DNA of 64,000 nt. Source: Entomomonas moraniae (GTDB taxonomy: Bacteria; Pseudomonadota; Gammaproteobacteria; Pseudomonadales; Pseudomonadaceae). Every line of letters begins with the position of its first letter. Position 1 is the stretch's first letter. Positions 46,917 through 59,071 of this stretch are shown here, one piece after another. Location of the stretch: positions 1,054,001 to 1,118,000 of the forward strand of contig NZ_CP029822.1 of the NCBI RefSeq assembly GCF_003991975.1, given 5' to 3'. The notes beneath the pieces were generated by a model. It was not told where the DNA came from. It saw only the letters and a program-made list of their open reading frames with translations, and ran no database searches. The position numbers were made by a program, and so were the translations under genes.

Positions 46917-48509
46917 TTAATGATGTTCTCTTGTCGCTCTAAATTTAATATCAGGCCAACGCTCTTCCATTAAACTTAAATTAACGCGGGTTGGTGCTAA
47001 ATAGGTTAGATGATTTCCACCATCTATAGCTAAATGCTCCATGGCCTTATTTTTGAACTCTTCAAGCTTTTTCTTATCATCACACTCAATCCAACGTGCT
47101 GACCAGACGTTAATTGCTTCGTAAACACATTCTACTTTGTATTCTTCTTTTAAACGACTGGCGACCACATCAAACTGAAGCACACCAACAGCCCCTAAAA
47201 TGATGTCATTATTCCGCTCAGGGAAAAAGACTTGGGTAGCCCCTTCCTCTGCCAACTCTTGCAAACCTTGGCGAAGCTGTTTCGATTTTAATGGATCTTT
47301 TAAACGAACACGGCGGAATAACTCAGGTGCAAAGTGAGGAATCCCTGTAAAACTTAACTTTTCACCCTCAGTAAAAGTATCACCTATTTGAATAGTGCCA
47401 TGGTTATGCAAACCAATAATATCACCTCCCCAAGCTTCTTCTAATTGCTCACGCTCAGAGGAGAAAAAGGTTAATGCATCAGATACTTTTAAATCTTTAC
47501 CAATGCGGGTATGGTACATTTTCATGCCCTTTTCATAACGCCCAGAGCAAATACGCATAAACGCAATACGGTCACGGTGTTTTGGATCCATATTGGCTTG
47601 GATTTTAAATACAAAACCAGTGAATTTTTCTTCAGTTGGCAATACTTCGCGCTCATTGGTCTTGCGGGGTAAAGGTTTAGGCGCCCAATCCACCACAGCA
47701 TCTAGAACTTGATCAACGCCAAAATTACCTAGCGCTGTACCAAAAAAGACCGGTGTTATTTTACCTTGTAAAAACTCTTCTTCATTAAATTCATGGCAAG
47801 CACCTTGTACCAGCTCAAGTTGCTCAATAAAATTGTCGTATAAATCACCTAGGTACTCGCGCGCTTCGTCGCTTTCTAAGCCATCAATCACTCTGTTCTC
47901 AATACGCTCATGTCCGTGACCTGGGGTATAGGTAATAATTTTATCTGCCGCTAAATGATAAACCCCTTTAAAATCGCGGTAACAGCCAATTGGCCATGTG
48001 ATAGGTGCTGCTTTAATATTTAAAACCGCTTCAATTTCATCTAATAGCTCAATAGGGTCACGAATATCGCGGTCTAATTTGTTTACAAAACTAACAATCG
48101 GCGTGTCACGTAACCGACACACTTCCATCAAGGCAATAGTTCTTGGCTCAACCCCTTTACCACCATCAAGTACCATTAACGCGCTATCCACTGCAGTTAG
48201 AGTACGATAAGTATCTTCCGAAAAGTCTTCATGCCCCGGGGTATCGAGCAAGTTGATCATATGATCACGGTAAGGGAACTGCATTACCGAGGTGGTAATC
48301 GAAATTCCACGTTGCTTTTCCATTTCCATCCAGTCAGAGGTAGCATGACGATCAGACTTTCTCGCCTTGACTGTTCCAGCCACACTAATGGCTTTCCCCA
48401 TCAACAAGAGCTTTTCGGTAATGGTTGTTTTACCAGCATCAGGATGGGAAATAATAGCAAACGTGCGGCGTTTATCCACTTCGTTTTTAATTTCAGTAGC
48501 AAATGACAT
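46917..48509 (-). CDS. prfC: peptide chain release factor 3
   Basis: A 530-residue translational GTPase. G1 is [10 protein letters not shown]2 region is [13 protein letters not shown]3 is DTPGHEDF and G4 is NKLDR. The C-terminal domains match RF3 ([17 protein letters not shown]). It recycles RF1 and RF2 after peptide release. The gene is a single unit, followed by a terminator and 61 bases downstream of dusA. Confidence 0.95.
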   Translation of the reverse strand: MSFATEIKNEVDKRRTFAIISHPDAGKTTITEKLLLMGKAISVAGTVKARKSDRHATSDWMEMEKQRGISITTSVMQFPYRDHMINLLDTPGHEDFSEDTYRTLTAVDSALMVLDGGKGVEPRTIALMEVCRLRDTPIVSFVNKLDRDIRDPIELLDEIEAVLNIKAAPITWPIGCYRDFKGVYHLAADKIITYTPGHGHERIENRVIDGLESDEAREYLGDLYDNFIEQLELVQGACHEFNEEEFLQGKITPVFFGTALGNFGVDQVLDAVVDWAPKPLPRKTNEREVLPTEEKFTGFVFKIQANMDPKHRDRIAFMRICSGRYEKGMKMYHTRIGKDLKVSDALTFFSSEREQLEEAWGGDIIGLHNHGTIQIGDTFTEGEKLSFTGIPHFAPELFRRVRLKDPLKSKQLRQGLQELAEEGATQVFFPERNNDIILGAVGVLQFDVVASRLKEEYKVECVYEAINVWSARWIECDDKKKLEEFKNKAMEHLAIDGGNHLTYLAPTRVNLSLMEERWPDIKFRATREHH

Positions 48510-48570
48510 AATCGATAAAATTCTTTGAGCTTAAAAAGGTGCGCTATTTTCGCTCATCTTAGAGCAAGAC

Positions 48571-49569
48571 TCAACCATTAACATCGCTTGATTGTAAATA
48601 AGTCAATACTTGATCAAATACCTCACGGGCTGGCTGCTTATGAATATCAACGGATAAAAGCTGACGAATACGCCTAGAACCTGAAAATCCTTGAGCCAGC
48701 CCCAATAAATGACGACTGATATGCTGCACCGTACCGCCCTCCTTCACATGCTGCTCAATATAAGGCAATATATTCAAGAACGCTTGTTCACGAGAGATAA
48801 TAGGCGTATCACTACCAAACAGACGCTGATCAACTGTCGCCCACTCATAAGTATTATGGTATGCGGCGCGTCCAACCATTACCCCATCAAAGGTTTGTAA
48901 ATGATGCTCACAGTCTAATAAGGTATTAATTCCCCCATTAAGAATAAACGTACAATCAGGAAAATCTTTTGTTAGCTGGGCGGCAACATCATACTTTAAC
49001 GGTGGAATATCTCTATTTTGCTTAGGGGAAAGTCCTTTTAAAATGGCAATACGTGCATGAACAATAAAACGCTTACAACCTGCTTGAACACTTTGTCCTA
49101 CAAAATCAAGTAACTCATCATAGCTTTCACGTCCGTCTATACCAATGCGATGCTTAATAGTTACAGGAATGCTTACGGCATCTTGCATGGCTTTAAAACA
49201 ATCAGCAACCAACGTAGGATGCGCCATTAAACAAGCACCTATCATGTTATTCTGCACACGATCGCTAGGGCAACCTACATTTAAATTAACTTCATCATAA
49301 CCCCATGCCTCTGCCTTTTTTGCACAGGCGGCAAGTTCATCAGGGTTACTTCCCCCCAATTGTAAAGCCAACGGATGTTCAAGTTCATGATATGCTAAAT
49401 AACGCGGCGCATCACCATGAAGTAAGGCTCCTGTGGTAATCATTTCCGTATAGAGTAACGACTGCTTACTTAATCCACGAAAAAAATAACGAAAATGCCG
49501 ATCCGTCCAATCTAACATTGGGGCAACACAGAAACGGTAATTAGGTAATGCAGAAGATTGAGAATTCAT
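48571..49569 (-). CDS. dusA: tRNA-dihydrouridine synthase A
   Basis: A 332-residue flavoenzyme. VAPMLDWTDRHFRYFFR and MITTGALLHGD are the DusA N-terminus, and NVGCPSDRVQ holds the catalytic Cys. FILNGGINT is the FMN-binding strand. It reduces U20 and U20a in the tRNA D-loop. Length is that of DusA rather than DusB or DusC. It lies upstream of prfC on the same strand and probably has its own promoter. Confidence 0.93.
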   Translation of the reverse strand: MNSQSSALPNYRFCVAPMLDWTDRHFRYFFRGLSKQSLLYTEMITTGALLHGDAPRYLAYHELEHPLALQLGGSNPDELAACAKKAEAWGYDEVNLNVGCPSDRVQNNMIGACLMAHPTLVADCFKAMQDAVSIPVTIKHRIGIDGRESYDELLDFVGQSVQAGCKRFIVHARIAILKGLSPKQNRDIPPLKYDVAAQLTKDFPDCTFILNGGINTLLDCEHHLQTFDGVMVGRAAYHNTYEWATVDQRLFGSDTPIISREQAFLNILPYIEQHVKEGGTVQHISRHLLGLAQGFSGSRRIRQLLSVDIHKQPAREVFDQVLTYLQSSDVNG

Positions 49570-49630
49570 GGAGTGGAATCTAATAAAAAAGGCTATTTTA
49601 CTATACTATGCTTTATTAGATAAGAGGTAT

Positions 49631-49656
49631 TGCTAGTTGCTAAAGAGCAACTAGCA
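49631..49656. repeat. perfect 11-bp hairpin between dusA and the small membrane protein gene
   Basis: TGCTAGTTGCT (49631-49641) pairs exactly with AGCAACTAGCA (49646-49656) over an AAAG loop. No T-tract follows on the minus strand, so whether it terminates transcription of the gene at 49667 is uncertain. Confidence 0.55.
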
Positions 49657-49666
49657 CATAAAACAA

Positions 49667-50041
49667 TTAGTCAACAATATTACCCTGATTGTCAAAGGTA
49701 TAAGATCTCTTGCCTGTTTTTTTATAGACTTCTTCTTGAAAGGTTTGCCCCTGCATTTGAGCCATATTGGCATAATCTTTTAACTTTTTCTTAAATACAA
49801 AAAAGCCAATAACACCTGCAATAACCATAAAAAGTAGCAACCACAAAGCAAACCATGCTAATACAAGAAGCACAGCTAACTTAATAATAAAAAATACTAT
49901 TTTGGTTAATCCATATCCTAAGCCTGATAGCTTGCTACGAGCAGCATTAGTAATAGAAACTTCTTTTGCCGTAACTTTTTCAAAACCACGGCTAAATAAT
50001 TGACGAACTTTTTGCCAAATAGATTGTGTATAGGTAGTCAT
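49667..50041 (-). CDS. small inner membrane protein of unknown function
   Basis: A 124-residue protein with two adjoining membrane helices around residues 45-85 (IVFFIIKLAVLLVLAWFALWLLL and VIAGVIGFFVF). The N-terminal half is basic and soluble and the C-terminal tail is polar (TGKRSYTFDNQGNIVD). The layout resembles DUF3742-like small membrane proteins seen near mobile elements, but I cannot confirm this. It stands alone, downstream of the regulator promoter region and upstream of dusA. Confidence 0.6.
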   Translation of the reverse strand: MTTYTQSIWQKVRQLFSRGFEKVTAKEVSITNAARSKLSGLGYGLTKIVFFIIKLAVLLVLAWFALWLLLFMVIAGVIGFFVFKKKLKDYANMAQMQGQTFQEEVYKKTGKRSYTFDNQGNIVD

Positions 50042-50314
50042 TCTTTCTTAACATCTCTCTTTAATAAAGGCGAGCTGTATTTTTAACATAAATAGTTGAA
50101 GCAATACAGAGGCTAACGTACTTCGTTACAATTTAGGAAAAACAAACATTGGTACTTAATACCGCTCCCCCCTATGTAACATGGCATAAATCTATATCTT
50201 TATGATTGTTATTTAAAAATTTTGTAATACTTGTTGTGACTTTCTGTAATCATTTTTACACTCTATAAAATTAGCATTTTATAAAACTTGCCTATTTTAA
50301 AACATAAAAATATA

Positions 50315-50336
50315 ATTATGTAACTAATTACGTAAT
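50315..50336. promoter_or_regulatory. palindromic operator upstream of the MarR-GNAT gene
   Basis: ATTATGTAACTAATTACGTAAT pairs with its own reverse complement at 18 of 22 positions, with GTAA/TTAC arms. It lies 19 bases before the chosen ATG of a MarR-type regulator, the usual place for autoregulation. Confidence 0.6.
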
Positions 50337-50355
50337 CATGAACAAAGGATGCTTT

Positions 50356-51327
50356 ATGGAATTTTTTAATAAAACCGGCAAGATGGCAATAGGTAGCAGA
50401 CTCCGAATGTTAACTGATAAAATAACAGAAGACGCAGCGGCTATTTATAAACTTTATGATGTAGAATTAAAAACAAAATGGTTCCCCGTTTTCTTTGTAT
50501 TATCCAATAATGAGCGATTAACTGTCACCACAATTGCAAAAGAAATTGGCCACAGCCACCCCTCTGTCAGTAAAATTATTCGTGAAATGTCAGCCTGTGG
50601 CATCATTAATGAATGCAAAGATGAAGCAGATGGCAGATTAAACTTGATTCAACTCTCCCCCAAAGGTCAAGAAATCGCAAAAAAGCTAGTTGATCAGCTG
50701 TCTGATGTTGGAGCAGCGATTGATAGTATTTCAAAGCAAACAACTCATGATCTATGGAAAGCCATAGAGGAATGGGAGTATTTACTTAACCAAAAATCAC
50801 TTTTAAAGTATGTAGAAGAAGAAAGAAAAAAAAGAGAAAGCACCTATGTTGAAGTTGTTCCTTATACCTCTGATTATCAAGATACATTCAGAGCCTTAAA
50901 CGAAGAATGGATCAGCCGCTATTTTGAAATGGAAGACGCAGATCATAAAGCATTAGATAACCCACAAGCCTCTATCATCGATAACGGAGGATGTATTTTT
51001 GTTGCACTCTACAAAAATATACCTGTTGGCGTCTGTGCGCTATTAAAAATGGATGACGATTATTACGACTACGAATTTGCCAAAATGGCTGTTAGTCCTA
51101 AAGCACAAGGGAAAAACATTGGTTTTCTATTAGGTCAAGTTGCTTTAAAGAAAGCACTAGAACTAGGAGCTTCTCGCCTTTATTTAGAAAGTAATACCGT
51201 CTTAAAACCGGCTATCAATCTTTACCAAAAATTAGGATTTAAAAAGGTTATAGGTCATGCAACGCCTTATAAACGCTGCAATATACAAATGGAGTTAATC
51301 TTAAATAAAGAAGTAGCAAAAGAATAG
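50356..51327 (+). CDS. MarR-type regulator fused to a GNAT acetyltransferase
   Basis: About 323 residues from the ATG at 50356 (MEFFNKTGK), with AAGGA six bases upstream; an ATG at 50338 has no good site. The N-terminal part (to about residue 150) is a winged helix: LTVTTIAKEIGHSHPSVSKIIREM is the recognition helix region and DEADGRLNLIQLSPKGQ the wing. The C-terminal part (about 165-320) is a GNAT domain with KMAVSPKAQGKNIGFLLGQ, where the Q-x-x-G-x-G/A loop binds acetyl-CoA, and AINLYQKLGFKKV. Such fusions occur in Pseudomonas and Bacteria at large; the acceptor is unknown. A palindromic operator lies just upstream. Confidence 0.85.
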   Translation: MEFFNKTGKMAIGSRLRMLTDKITEDAAAIYKLYDVELKTKWFPVFFVLSNNERLTVTTIAKEIGHSHPSVSKIIREMSACGIINECKDEADGRLNLIQLSPKGQEIAKKLVDQLSDVGAAIDSISKQTTHDLWKAIEEWEYLLNQKSLLKYVEEERKKRESTYVEVVPYTSDYQDTFRALNEEWISRYFEMEDADHKALDNPQASIIDNGGCIFVALYKNIPVGVCALLKMDDDYYDYEFAKMAVSPKAQGKNIGFLLGQVALKKALELGASRLYLESNTVLKPAINLYQKLGFKKVIGHATPYKRCNIQMELILNKEVAKE

Positions 51328-51330
51328 AAC

Positions 51331-51366
51331 AAGGCGTTATTTTTAATTAAATAACGCCTTTTAAAA
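51331..51366. terminator. rho-independent terminator
   Basis: AAGGCGTTATTT (51331-51342) pairs perfectly with AAATAACGCCTT (51349-51360), followed by TT then A-rich sequence. It serves the regulator gene and the convergent aminotransferase gene. Confidence 0.8.
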
Positions 51367-51387
51367 AAATACCTAAACAAAATAGCC

Positions 51388-52578
51388 TTAAATAACCTGT
51401 AAAATTGCATCAGTTACTGTTTTTACGTTATTTGTATTCAGTGCAGCCACACAAATGCGTCCTGTCGATACAGCATAAATACCATAATCCGTCCGTAACT
51501 TGTCGACTTGATCAGCCGTTAAACCTGAATAAGAGAACATACCACATTGTTTAGCAATAAAAGAAAAATCTTGTTTAGCTTCAGCTAAATTAGCAACCAT
51601 TTGATTGCGCATAGATTTAATTCGCTCTCTCATGCCTTTTAGCTCATCACTCCATAACTTATAGAGTTCTGGATTATTAAGCACTTTCGACACCAACATA
51701 GCACCATAAATAGGGGGATTTGAATAATTGGTGCGAATAACACGTTTTAGTTGTGATAAAACACGTTGAGCATCATCGGCTGAGTTCGTCACTAACGACA
51801 AAGCTCCAACGCGCTCACCGTATAGAGAAAACGATTTTGAGAAAGAGCTTGATACGAAAAAGTTAATCCCCGATGCCGCAAATAGCTTAACAGCAAATGC
51901 GTCATCTTCAATGCTATCACCAAAACCTTGGTAAGCAATATCAATAAAAGGAATGAGTTGTTTTTCTTGAACAATATCTAGAATTTGCTCCCAATCCTCG
52001 GTATCTAAATCAACACCTGTGGGGTTATGACAACAACCATGTAATATCACTAAAGTGTTAGCAGGCAATGCTTTTAAATCAGCAAAAAGCCCTTCACGAT
52101 TTAAACCATGAGTGTCAGCATCATAATAGCTATAATCACGAACATTAAAACCTGCGGTTGAAAACAATGCCCGATGATTCTCCCAACTGGGGTTACTGAT
52201 GGCAACATCTGTACCATTTAAAAACTGTTTAACAAAATCAGCACCTAACTTTAACGCCCCTGTACCACCTAAAGATTGAACTGTTACTACGCGCTTTTCG
52301 GCCAATAAAAAAGAATCAGCACCAAATAAAAGTTTTTGTACAGCTTGGTCATAGCTACCAATACCATCGATGGGTAAATAACTATGGGGAGCGCCAGCTG
52401 CGACAAACTCAGCCTCAGCCTTTTGTACAGCTTTTAGTAAAGGGATACGGCCTTGTTCATCATAATAAACCCCTACACCCAAATTAATTTTATTGGCTCG
52501 AGTATCAGCCTGATATGCTTCATTTAAACCAAGAATAGGATCACGCGGTGCAAGTTCGATATTGGCAAATAAATTCAT
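51388..52578 (-). CDS. aspartate/aromatic amino acid aminotransferase (class I)
   Basis: A 396-residue PLP enzyme from the ATG at 52578 (MNLFANIELAPRDPILGLNEAYQAD); a GTG nine bases earlier is less likely. The Schiff-base Lys is in SSSFSKSFSLYGERVGA. NPTGVDLDTEDWEQ and the Arg in TGRICVA near the C-terminus complete the class I pattern. It matches the AspC/TyrB group, which transaminates aspartate or aromatic amino acids with 2-oxoglutarate. The same gene lies next to uvrB in Pseudomonas (PA3139). Substrate preference cannot be told from sequence alone. Confidence 0.9.
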   Translation of the reverse strand: MNLFANIELAPRDPILGLNEAYQADTRANKINLGVGVYYDEQGRIPLLKAVQKAEAEFVAAGAPHSYLPIDGIGSYDQAVQKLLFGADSFLLAEKRVVTVQSLGGTGALKLGADFVKQFLNGTDVAISNPSWENHRALFSTAGFNVRDYSYYDADTHGLNREGLFADLKALPANTLVILHGCCHNPTGVDLDTEDWEQILDIVQEKQLIPFIDIAYQGFGDSIEDDAFAVKLFAASGINFFVSSSFSKSFSLYGERVGALSLVTNSADDAQRVLSQLKRVIRTNYSNPPIYGAMLVSKVLNNPELYKLWSDELKGMRERIKSMRNQMVANLAEAKQDFSFIAKQCGMFSYSGLTADQVDKLRTDYGIYAVSTGRICVAALNTNNVKTVTDAILQVI

Positions 52579-52814
52579 TTTTATCACTCTAGCGGCAGAT
52601 GCAAAGGTTTTATTATAAACCTAATATGAAATGTTCTAAATACAAAACTACTTATCATAGGTAATATTTTTAAATATAAACTCTTTTGATTATTTAAAAT
52701 AATAAACAACCTCTTTCATAATGCAGTATTTATGATATATTTCTTCTTTACTATTTTTCTGAGACACTGCACAGCAATGATACAAACACACATGGTGTGT
52801 AAGGATTCCCCACT

Positions 52815-53249
52815 ATGCCAAGTCGTATAAAACGAACAATCTATGTATTAGCCTGTTTAATTAGCTGGGGTTCTATCTTTAGTTTTTTCTTTATGTCAAA
52901 AGACGCTCCTACACCTATGCTGAAAGAAATCAATAATGCAGGCAATTTGTCCAAAATTCATAGCAAATCCATTGATGTCACTGATATTATCGAGCGCTAC
53001 TTACCGTTGGGCAGCTCTTATAATGAAACCATTGAACTCCTTCAACAAAATGGTATCAATAGTGTAGTCCCCGTAAGAAGAGATGAGCTTTTAAATTCAA
53101 AACGCGTGTCAGGTAACGAATACATGGGCTACTTTTCTTTTAGTTCTCGGCTAACAACCTCTGATCGTTATCTACAAATCTATCTTCACTTCTCAGAGAA
53201 TGATGAGCTAATAGACTATAAAGCCACATACCAACAACGAGGTATATAG
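52815..53249 (+). CDS. membrane-anchored protein of unknown function
   Basis: A 144-residue protein with one N-terminal helix (TIYVLACLISWGSIFSFFF) that acts as signal anchor or signal peptide. The periplasmic part has a pattern IIERYLPLGSSYNETIELLQQNGI, similar to small outer-membrane-linked BamE-like domains, followed by a strand-rich end (YLQIYLHFSENDELIDYK). I cannot assign a family. It lies alone between the aminotransferase and uvrB, with an AAGGATTCC leader. In Pseudomonas a comparable small gene at this place is not something I can recall. Confidence 0.6.
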   Translation: MPSRIKRTIYVLACLISWGSIFSFFFMSKDAPTPMLKEINNAGNLSKIHSKSIDVTDIIERYLPLGSSYNETIELLQQNGINSVVPVRRDELLNSKRVSGNEYMGYFSFSSRLTTSDRYLQIYLHFSENDELIDYKATYQQRGI

Positions 53250-53347
53250 TTATCTTATCATAACTATTTTTTACTTTTAGGGTAGATATTGTGACGATGT
53301 AACCCCATATAGGTATTATCCATACTCTTTTTATTATGTAGAGCGCC

Positions 53348-55363
53348 ATGAGCAAATTTCTATTAAAAACTAACTACACCCCTGCTGGAGATCAACCCAC
53401 CGCTATCAAAGAAATGGTCGCAGGTATCGAGACTGGCCTATCACACCAAACACTTTTAGGTGTTACAGGGTCAGGGAAAACATTCAGTATTGCTAATGTT
53501 ATTGCACAACTACAACGCCCTACGTTAATCATTGCGCCCAATAAAACCCTAGCGGCGCAGCTCTATGGAGAGTTTAAAAGCTTCTTCCCCAATAACTCCG
53601 TTGAGTATTTTGTTTCGTACTACGACTATTACCAACCTGAAGCCTATGTTGCTGCATCGGATACCTATATTGAAAAAGACTCCTCGGTAAATGAACATAT
53701 TGAACAAATGCGCCTTTCTGCGACTAAAGCGCTGTTAGAGCGTCCTGATGCTATTATTATTGCTTCGGTTTCCTCTATTTATGGTCTGGGTGACCCTGAG
53801 TCTTATTTAAGAATGATTTTGCACGTTGATCGTGGTGACAAAATGGATCAACGCACTCTATTGCATCGGTTAGCTGAACTACAATACACCCGCAATGACT
53901 TTGATTTTGCACGTGCTACTTTTCGAGTCAGGGGGGATGTTATTGATATTTACCCTGCGGAGTCAGACTTTGAAGCCATTCGCCTTGAGCTATTTGATGA
54001 TGAAGTGGAAACTATTTCCGCCTTTGATCCCTTAACAGGTGAAATATTACACAAACTACCACGCTTTACCTTCTACCCTAAAACACACTATGCGACCCCA
54101 CGCGAAGTTTTATTAGACGCTGTAGAACACATAAAAGAAGAGTTAAAAGAACGTTTAGAATACTTACAAGCTAACAACAAATTAGTTGAAGCTCAGCGTC
54201 TAGAACAACGTACCAAATTTGATTTGGAAATGATGATCGAACTAGGCTACTGTAATGGTATTGAAAACTATTCACGTTACTTATCAGGTAGAAAACCTGG
54301 CGAACCCCCTCCTACCCTTTATGACTACTTACCTGATAATGCCTTATTAGTGATTGATGAATCACACGTTACCGTACCGCAAATTGGCGGCATGTATAAA
54401 GGCGACCGTTCGCGAAAAGAAACCCTAGTTGAGTACGGCTTTCGTCTACCTTCAGCACTTGACAACCGTCCTTTACGCTTTGAAGAGTGGGAAGCGATTA
54501 GCCCACAAACTATTTTCGTTTCTGCCACACCAGGGGCTTATGAAGAAGAACATGCAGGGCAAGTAGTCGAACAAGTTGTACGACCTACAGGATTAATTGA
54601 CCCTGAAATAGAGGTGCGCCCTGCTACCACACAAGTGGATGATTTATTATCAGAAATCAGAAAAAGAGTGGCTGATGAGGATCGGGTATTAGTGACAACA
54701 CTCACCAAACGGATGGCTGAAGACTTAACCGACTATCTATCAGAGCATGATGTTAAAGTGCGCTATTTACACTCTGATATTGATACCGTTGAACGGGTAG
54801 AGATTATTCGCGATCTTCGCTTGGGCGCTTTTGATGTATTAGTCGGCATTAACCTACTACGTGAAGGTTTAGATATGCCAGAGGTTTCTCTTGTGGCCAT
54901 TTTAGACGCTGACAAAGAAGGTTTCTTACGCTCTGAACGCTCACTGATTCAAACCATTGGTCGGGCAGCACGTAACTTAAATGGTAAAGCCATTTTATAT
55001 GCTGACAAGATAACGGGGTCTATGCAACGCGCTATAGACGAAACAGAACGTCGGCGTGCTAAACAAATTAGCTTTAACGAAGAACATAACATTACCCCCA
55101 AAGGCGTTAAACGTGATATTACCGATATTATGGAAGGCGCTAATATTCCTGGAGCTCGCAGTGGTAAACGCAGAAGCCTTGCTAAAGTTGCTGAAGAAAG
55201 TGGCCGTGAGATCGAATTAAGAACACCTGCTGACTACAACAAACGAATAAAACAGTTTGAAGAGCAAATGTATAAGTTAGCCAAAGACTTAGAGTTTGAA
55301 AAAGCAGCACAACTGCGTGACCAAATTCAGCTTTTACGCCAACAAGCCTTAGCCTTGAGTTAA
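53348..55363 (+). CDS. uvrB: excinuclease ABC subunit B
   Basis: A 671-residue DNA-repair helicase-like protein. Walker A is GVTGSGKTF, the beta-hairpin region is [11 protein letters not shown], the DEAD-like Walker B is VIDESHV, motif V/VI is RAARN in [10 protein letters not shown], and the UVR domain at the C-terminus reads [24 protein letters not shown], where UvrC binds. It loads onto damage after UvrA. It ends 15 bases into the convergent gene at 55349. Confidence 0.96.
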   Translation: MSKFLLKTNYTPAGDQPTAIKEMVAGIETGLSHQTLLGVTGSGKTFSIANVIAQLQRPTLIIAPNKTLAAQLYGEFKSFFPNNSVEYFVSYYDYYQPEAYVAASDTYIEKDSSVNEHIEQMRLSATKALLERPDAIIIASVSSIYGLGDPESYLRMILHVDRGDKMDQRTLLHRLAELQYTRNDFDFARATFRVRGDVIDIYPAESDFEAIRLELFDDEVETISAFDPLTGEILHKLPRFTFYPKTHYATPREVLLDAVEHIKEELKERLEYLQANNKLVEAQRLEQRTKFDLEMMIELGYCNGIENYSRYLSGRKPGEPPPTLYDYLPDNALLVIDESHVTVPQIGGMYKGDRSRKETLVEYGFRLPSALDNRPLRFEEWEAISPQTIFVSATPGAYEEEHAGQVVEQVVRPTGLIDPEIEVRPATTQVDDLLSEIRKRVADEDRVLVTTLTKRMAEDLTDYLSEHDVKVRYLHSDIDTVERVEIIRDLRLGAFDVLVGINLLREGLDMPEVSLVAILDADKEGFLRSERSLIQTIGRAARNLNGKAILYADKITGSMQRAIDETERRRAKQISFNEEHNITPKGVKRDITDIMEGANIPGARSGKRRSLAKVAEESGREIELRTPADYNKRIKQFEEQMYKLAKDLEFEKAAQLRDQIQLLRQQALALS

Positions 55364-55828
55364 AAACTCTAGGCTATTATTTTTTCTAGTAGATTTTAAA
55401 TAAGGTCGGCGCAAAATAAGCCCTGTAAAAAAGCCAGTACCCACACCGACAACATACAAATGAGTGTTGCTGTCTAAAATTGTCTCCACTTTAGGCAAGA
55501 TATAAAAAACTGCAAAACTGGCTAATCCCCCATAGACCGTACTGATCAAAACAAAAAGCAAATGGGATTTAATTTTTGAATTGAAGTACTCCATCACCAC
55601 GGTATACAAAAAACATTGAATAAAACAGGGATAATAAATAGCGAACAGCATAGGCATGATAACAATAGCCATAAACATAAAAGTCTCGCCATAGTCATAA
55701 CGCAAACCACCATGATAACAAATAAACGCCATTAAATAGAACAGCATCAAATAACCACTGATAATAATTGGTAGAAAAAAGCCTAACATAAGACGCCAAA
55801 TAATCTGCATATTCTGAACACAAGTCAT
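55349..55828 (-). CDS. small multi-pass membrane protein of unknown function
   Basis: A 159-residue hydrophobic protein with four predicted membrane segments (about 13-34, 48-75, 86-110 and 124-142). It has no recognised motif; a charged stretch [13 protein letters not shown] lies between the last two helices. Its 3' end overlaps the 3' end of uvrB by 15 bases, in convergent direction. It has a plausible start but no family, so confidence is moderate. Confidence 0.6.
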   Translation of the reverse strand: MTCVQNMQIIWRLMLGFFLPIIISGYLMLFYLMAFICYHGGLRYDYGETFMFMAIVIMPMLFAIYYPCFIQCFLYTVVMEYFNSKIKSHLLFVLISTVYGGLASFAVFYILPKVETILDSNTHLYVVGVGTGFFTGLILRRPYLKSTRKNNSLEFLTQG

Positions 55829-55905
55829 TATCTTAAAATCATCATGCTACCAAAAACACACAAAAATAATCCATCTTTTTACCCAAATTTCGCCACAACT
55901 TTTAG

Positions 55906-57333
<1,428 letters not shown>

Positions 57334-57335
57334 TC

Positions 57336-58505
57336 ATGAAAATAGATCAACCTATCGCGTTGCTAGGTGGTATTTCACCTAGCGCTTTTATGAAAGAATA
57401 CTGGCAGAAAAAACCTTTACTCGTTCGAAAAGCTTTCCCGAACTTAGAAAACCCATTAACACCTGACGAGTTAGCGGGTTTAGCCTTAGAAGAAGAAATC
57501 GAATCACGTATCGTCATCGAACATGGTAATACCCCATGGGAACTTTTACATGGCCCTTTTGATGAAGAAACCTTTAAAAATCTTCCTGAAAGTAATTGGA
57601 CGCTCTTAGTCCAAGCTGTTGATCAATTCGTCCCTGAAGTAGCCGACTTGTTTAAACCTTTTTCATTTATCCCTAAATGGCGCTTTGATGACATAATGAT
57701 TAGCTATGCCGCCAAAGGTGGTAGTGTTGGCCCTCACTTTGATTATTATGATGTATTCTTAATTCAAAGCCATGGCCAACGCCGTTGGAAAATTGGTGCT
57801 GAAGAATCCAGTGAAAGCCCTTGCTTAGAACACCCAAACCTAAGATTACTAGCTGACTTTAAAGAAACGGATGAGTGGGTACTTAACCCCGGTGATATGC
57901 TCTATTTACCACCACAATTTGCCCATTATGGTATAGCAGAAACCGACTGCATGACTATTTCTGTTGGTTTAAGAGCTCCGAGTACTCAAGAAATTCTAAT
58001 TCACTACACCGATTTCTTAAGCCAATTCTACCCAGAAGAGTCTCGCTACAAAGATACTGATCAAATAGCGATCTCTCAAGATCAACACCACATAGATAAA
58101 GCAACGCTTGCCCGATTAAAAAAGCTACTTCATGAAGCCTTAAATGATGATCAAAAACTGTTAACATGGTTTGGCCAGCACGTCACAGAGCCTAAATACA
58201 CTGATCTTTTACTTGGTCAAGAAACCACAGAACAAGAACTCCTTAACTATTTAAATGGGGAAGGACTTCTTATCGCTAGCCCAAGTGCAAAGCTTGCTTG
58301 GTCAACCTATAACAATGAATCTATTCTATTTGCAAGTGGCTGTAGCCGTAATTTTCCAGAGCACTATACAGAACTACTAAAACTTATTTCTGAGTCCTCT
58401 GCACTGGATAAAGAAAATCTATCCCCTTGGTTACAAGATGCGGTAGCTATTACGCTTTTAGTAGAATTAATTAAACAAGGAACATTGGAGTTTTTCAATG
58501 AGTAA
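57336..58505 (+). CDS. roxA: ribosomal protein uL16 arginine 3-hydroxylase (JmjC/cupin oxygenase)
   Basis: A 389-residue 2-oxoglutarate/Fe(II) oxygenase of the YcfD type. The iron triad is His and Asp in VGPHFDYYDVF and His in QFAHYGIAE. The N-terminal part begins with FMKEYWQKKPLLVRKAF, a ROX pattern, and the C-terminal winged-helix region follows from about residue 270. It hydroxylates an Arg of ribosomal protein uL16. It sits 2 bases after purB and overlaps the GNAT gene by 8 bases, the same order as PA2629-PA2631 in Pseudomonas. Confidence 0.88.
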   Translation: MKIDQPIALLGGISPSAFMKEYWQKKPLLVRKAFPNLENPLTPDELAGLALEEEIESRIVIEHGNTPWELLHGPFDEETFKNLPESNWTLLVQAVDQFVPEVADLFKPFSFIPKWRFDDIMISYAAKGGSVGPHFDYYDVFLIQSHGQRRWKIGAEESSESPCLEHPNLRLLADFKETDEWVLNPGDMLYLPPQFAHYGIAETDCMTISVGLRAPSTQEILIHYTDFLSQFYPEESRYKDTDQIAISQDQHHIDKATLARLKKLLHEALNDDQKLLTWFGQHVTEPKYTDLLLGQETTEQELLNYLNGEGLLIASPSAKLAWSTYNNESILFASGCSRNFPEHYTELLKLISESSALDKENLSPWLQDAVAITLLVELIKQGTLEFFNE

Positions 58506-58932
58506 TACCTGTGTTCGTCAAGCTGATTGGCAAAAAGATATGGTTGATATCATGCGCATTAGAGAAGCGGTATTTATCAACGAACAAAACATACCACCGG
58601 AACAAGAATGGGATGAGCTTGACAGCTCATCGACCCATTTCTTAGCCATTGATGGCCAATATACTATGGGAACAGCTCGCTTAACCAAAGAAACAGGAGA
58701 TTGCGCACGTATTAGCCGTGTGGCTGTTATGAAAGATTGGCGAGGACTGCATATTGGGGAGGAACTACTAAAAGCAACCATCAATGAGGCGATTAAGCAA
58801 GGATTTACTACAATAACACTCTCCGCCCAAAAACACGCCACTAAATTTTATAAACATTTTGGTTTTGAGGTCGTCAGTGATGAATTTTTAGAAGTAGGCA
58901 TTCCCCATGTTGAAATGGTAAAAAAACTATAG
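58498..58932 (+). CDS. GNAT family N-acetyltransferase
   Basis: A 144-residue GNAT enzyme. The acetyl-CoA loop reads DWRGLHIGEELL (R-x-x-x-I-G), preceded by CARISRVAVMK and followed by TLSAQKHATKFYKHFGFEVV. The N-terminus has IREAVFINEQNIPPEQEWDELD, the ElaA-like pattern. Its start overlaps the end of roxA, so it is likely translated with it. The acceptor is unknown. Confidence 0.85.
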   Translation: MSNTCVRQADWQKDMVDIMRIREAVFINEQNIPPEQEWDELDSSSTHFLAIDGQYTMGTARLTKETGDCARISRVAVMKDWRGLHIGEELLKATINEAIKQGFTTITLSAQKHATKFYKHFGFEVVSDEFLEVGIPHVEMVKKL

Positions 58933-59071
58933 GGCTATCTATTTATATTAAGATTGTATATCAAGAAAATTCTTGGTCTTAAAAACACAACATATTGAAT
59001 AGATTAATAATATTAGCCAAACAAAAATCAATATCAAAGTAAATCAAGGTCTTAAGAATAATAACATTAAC

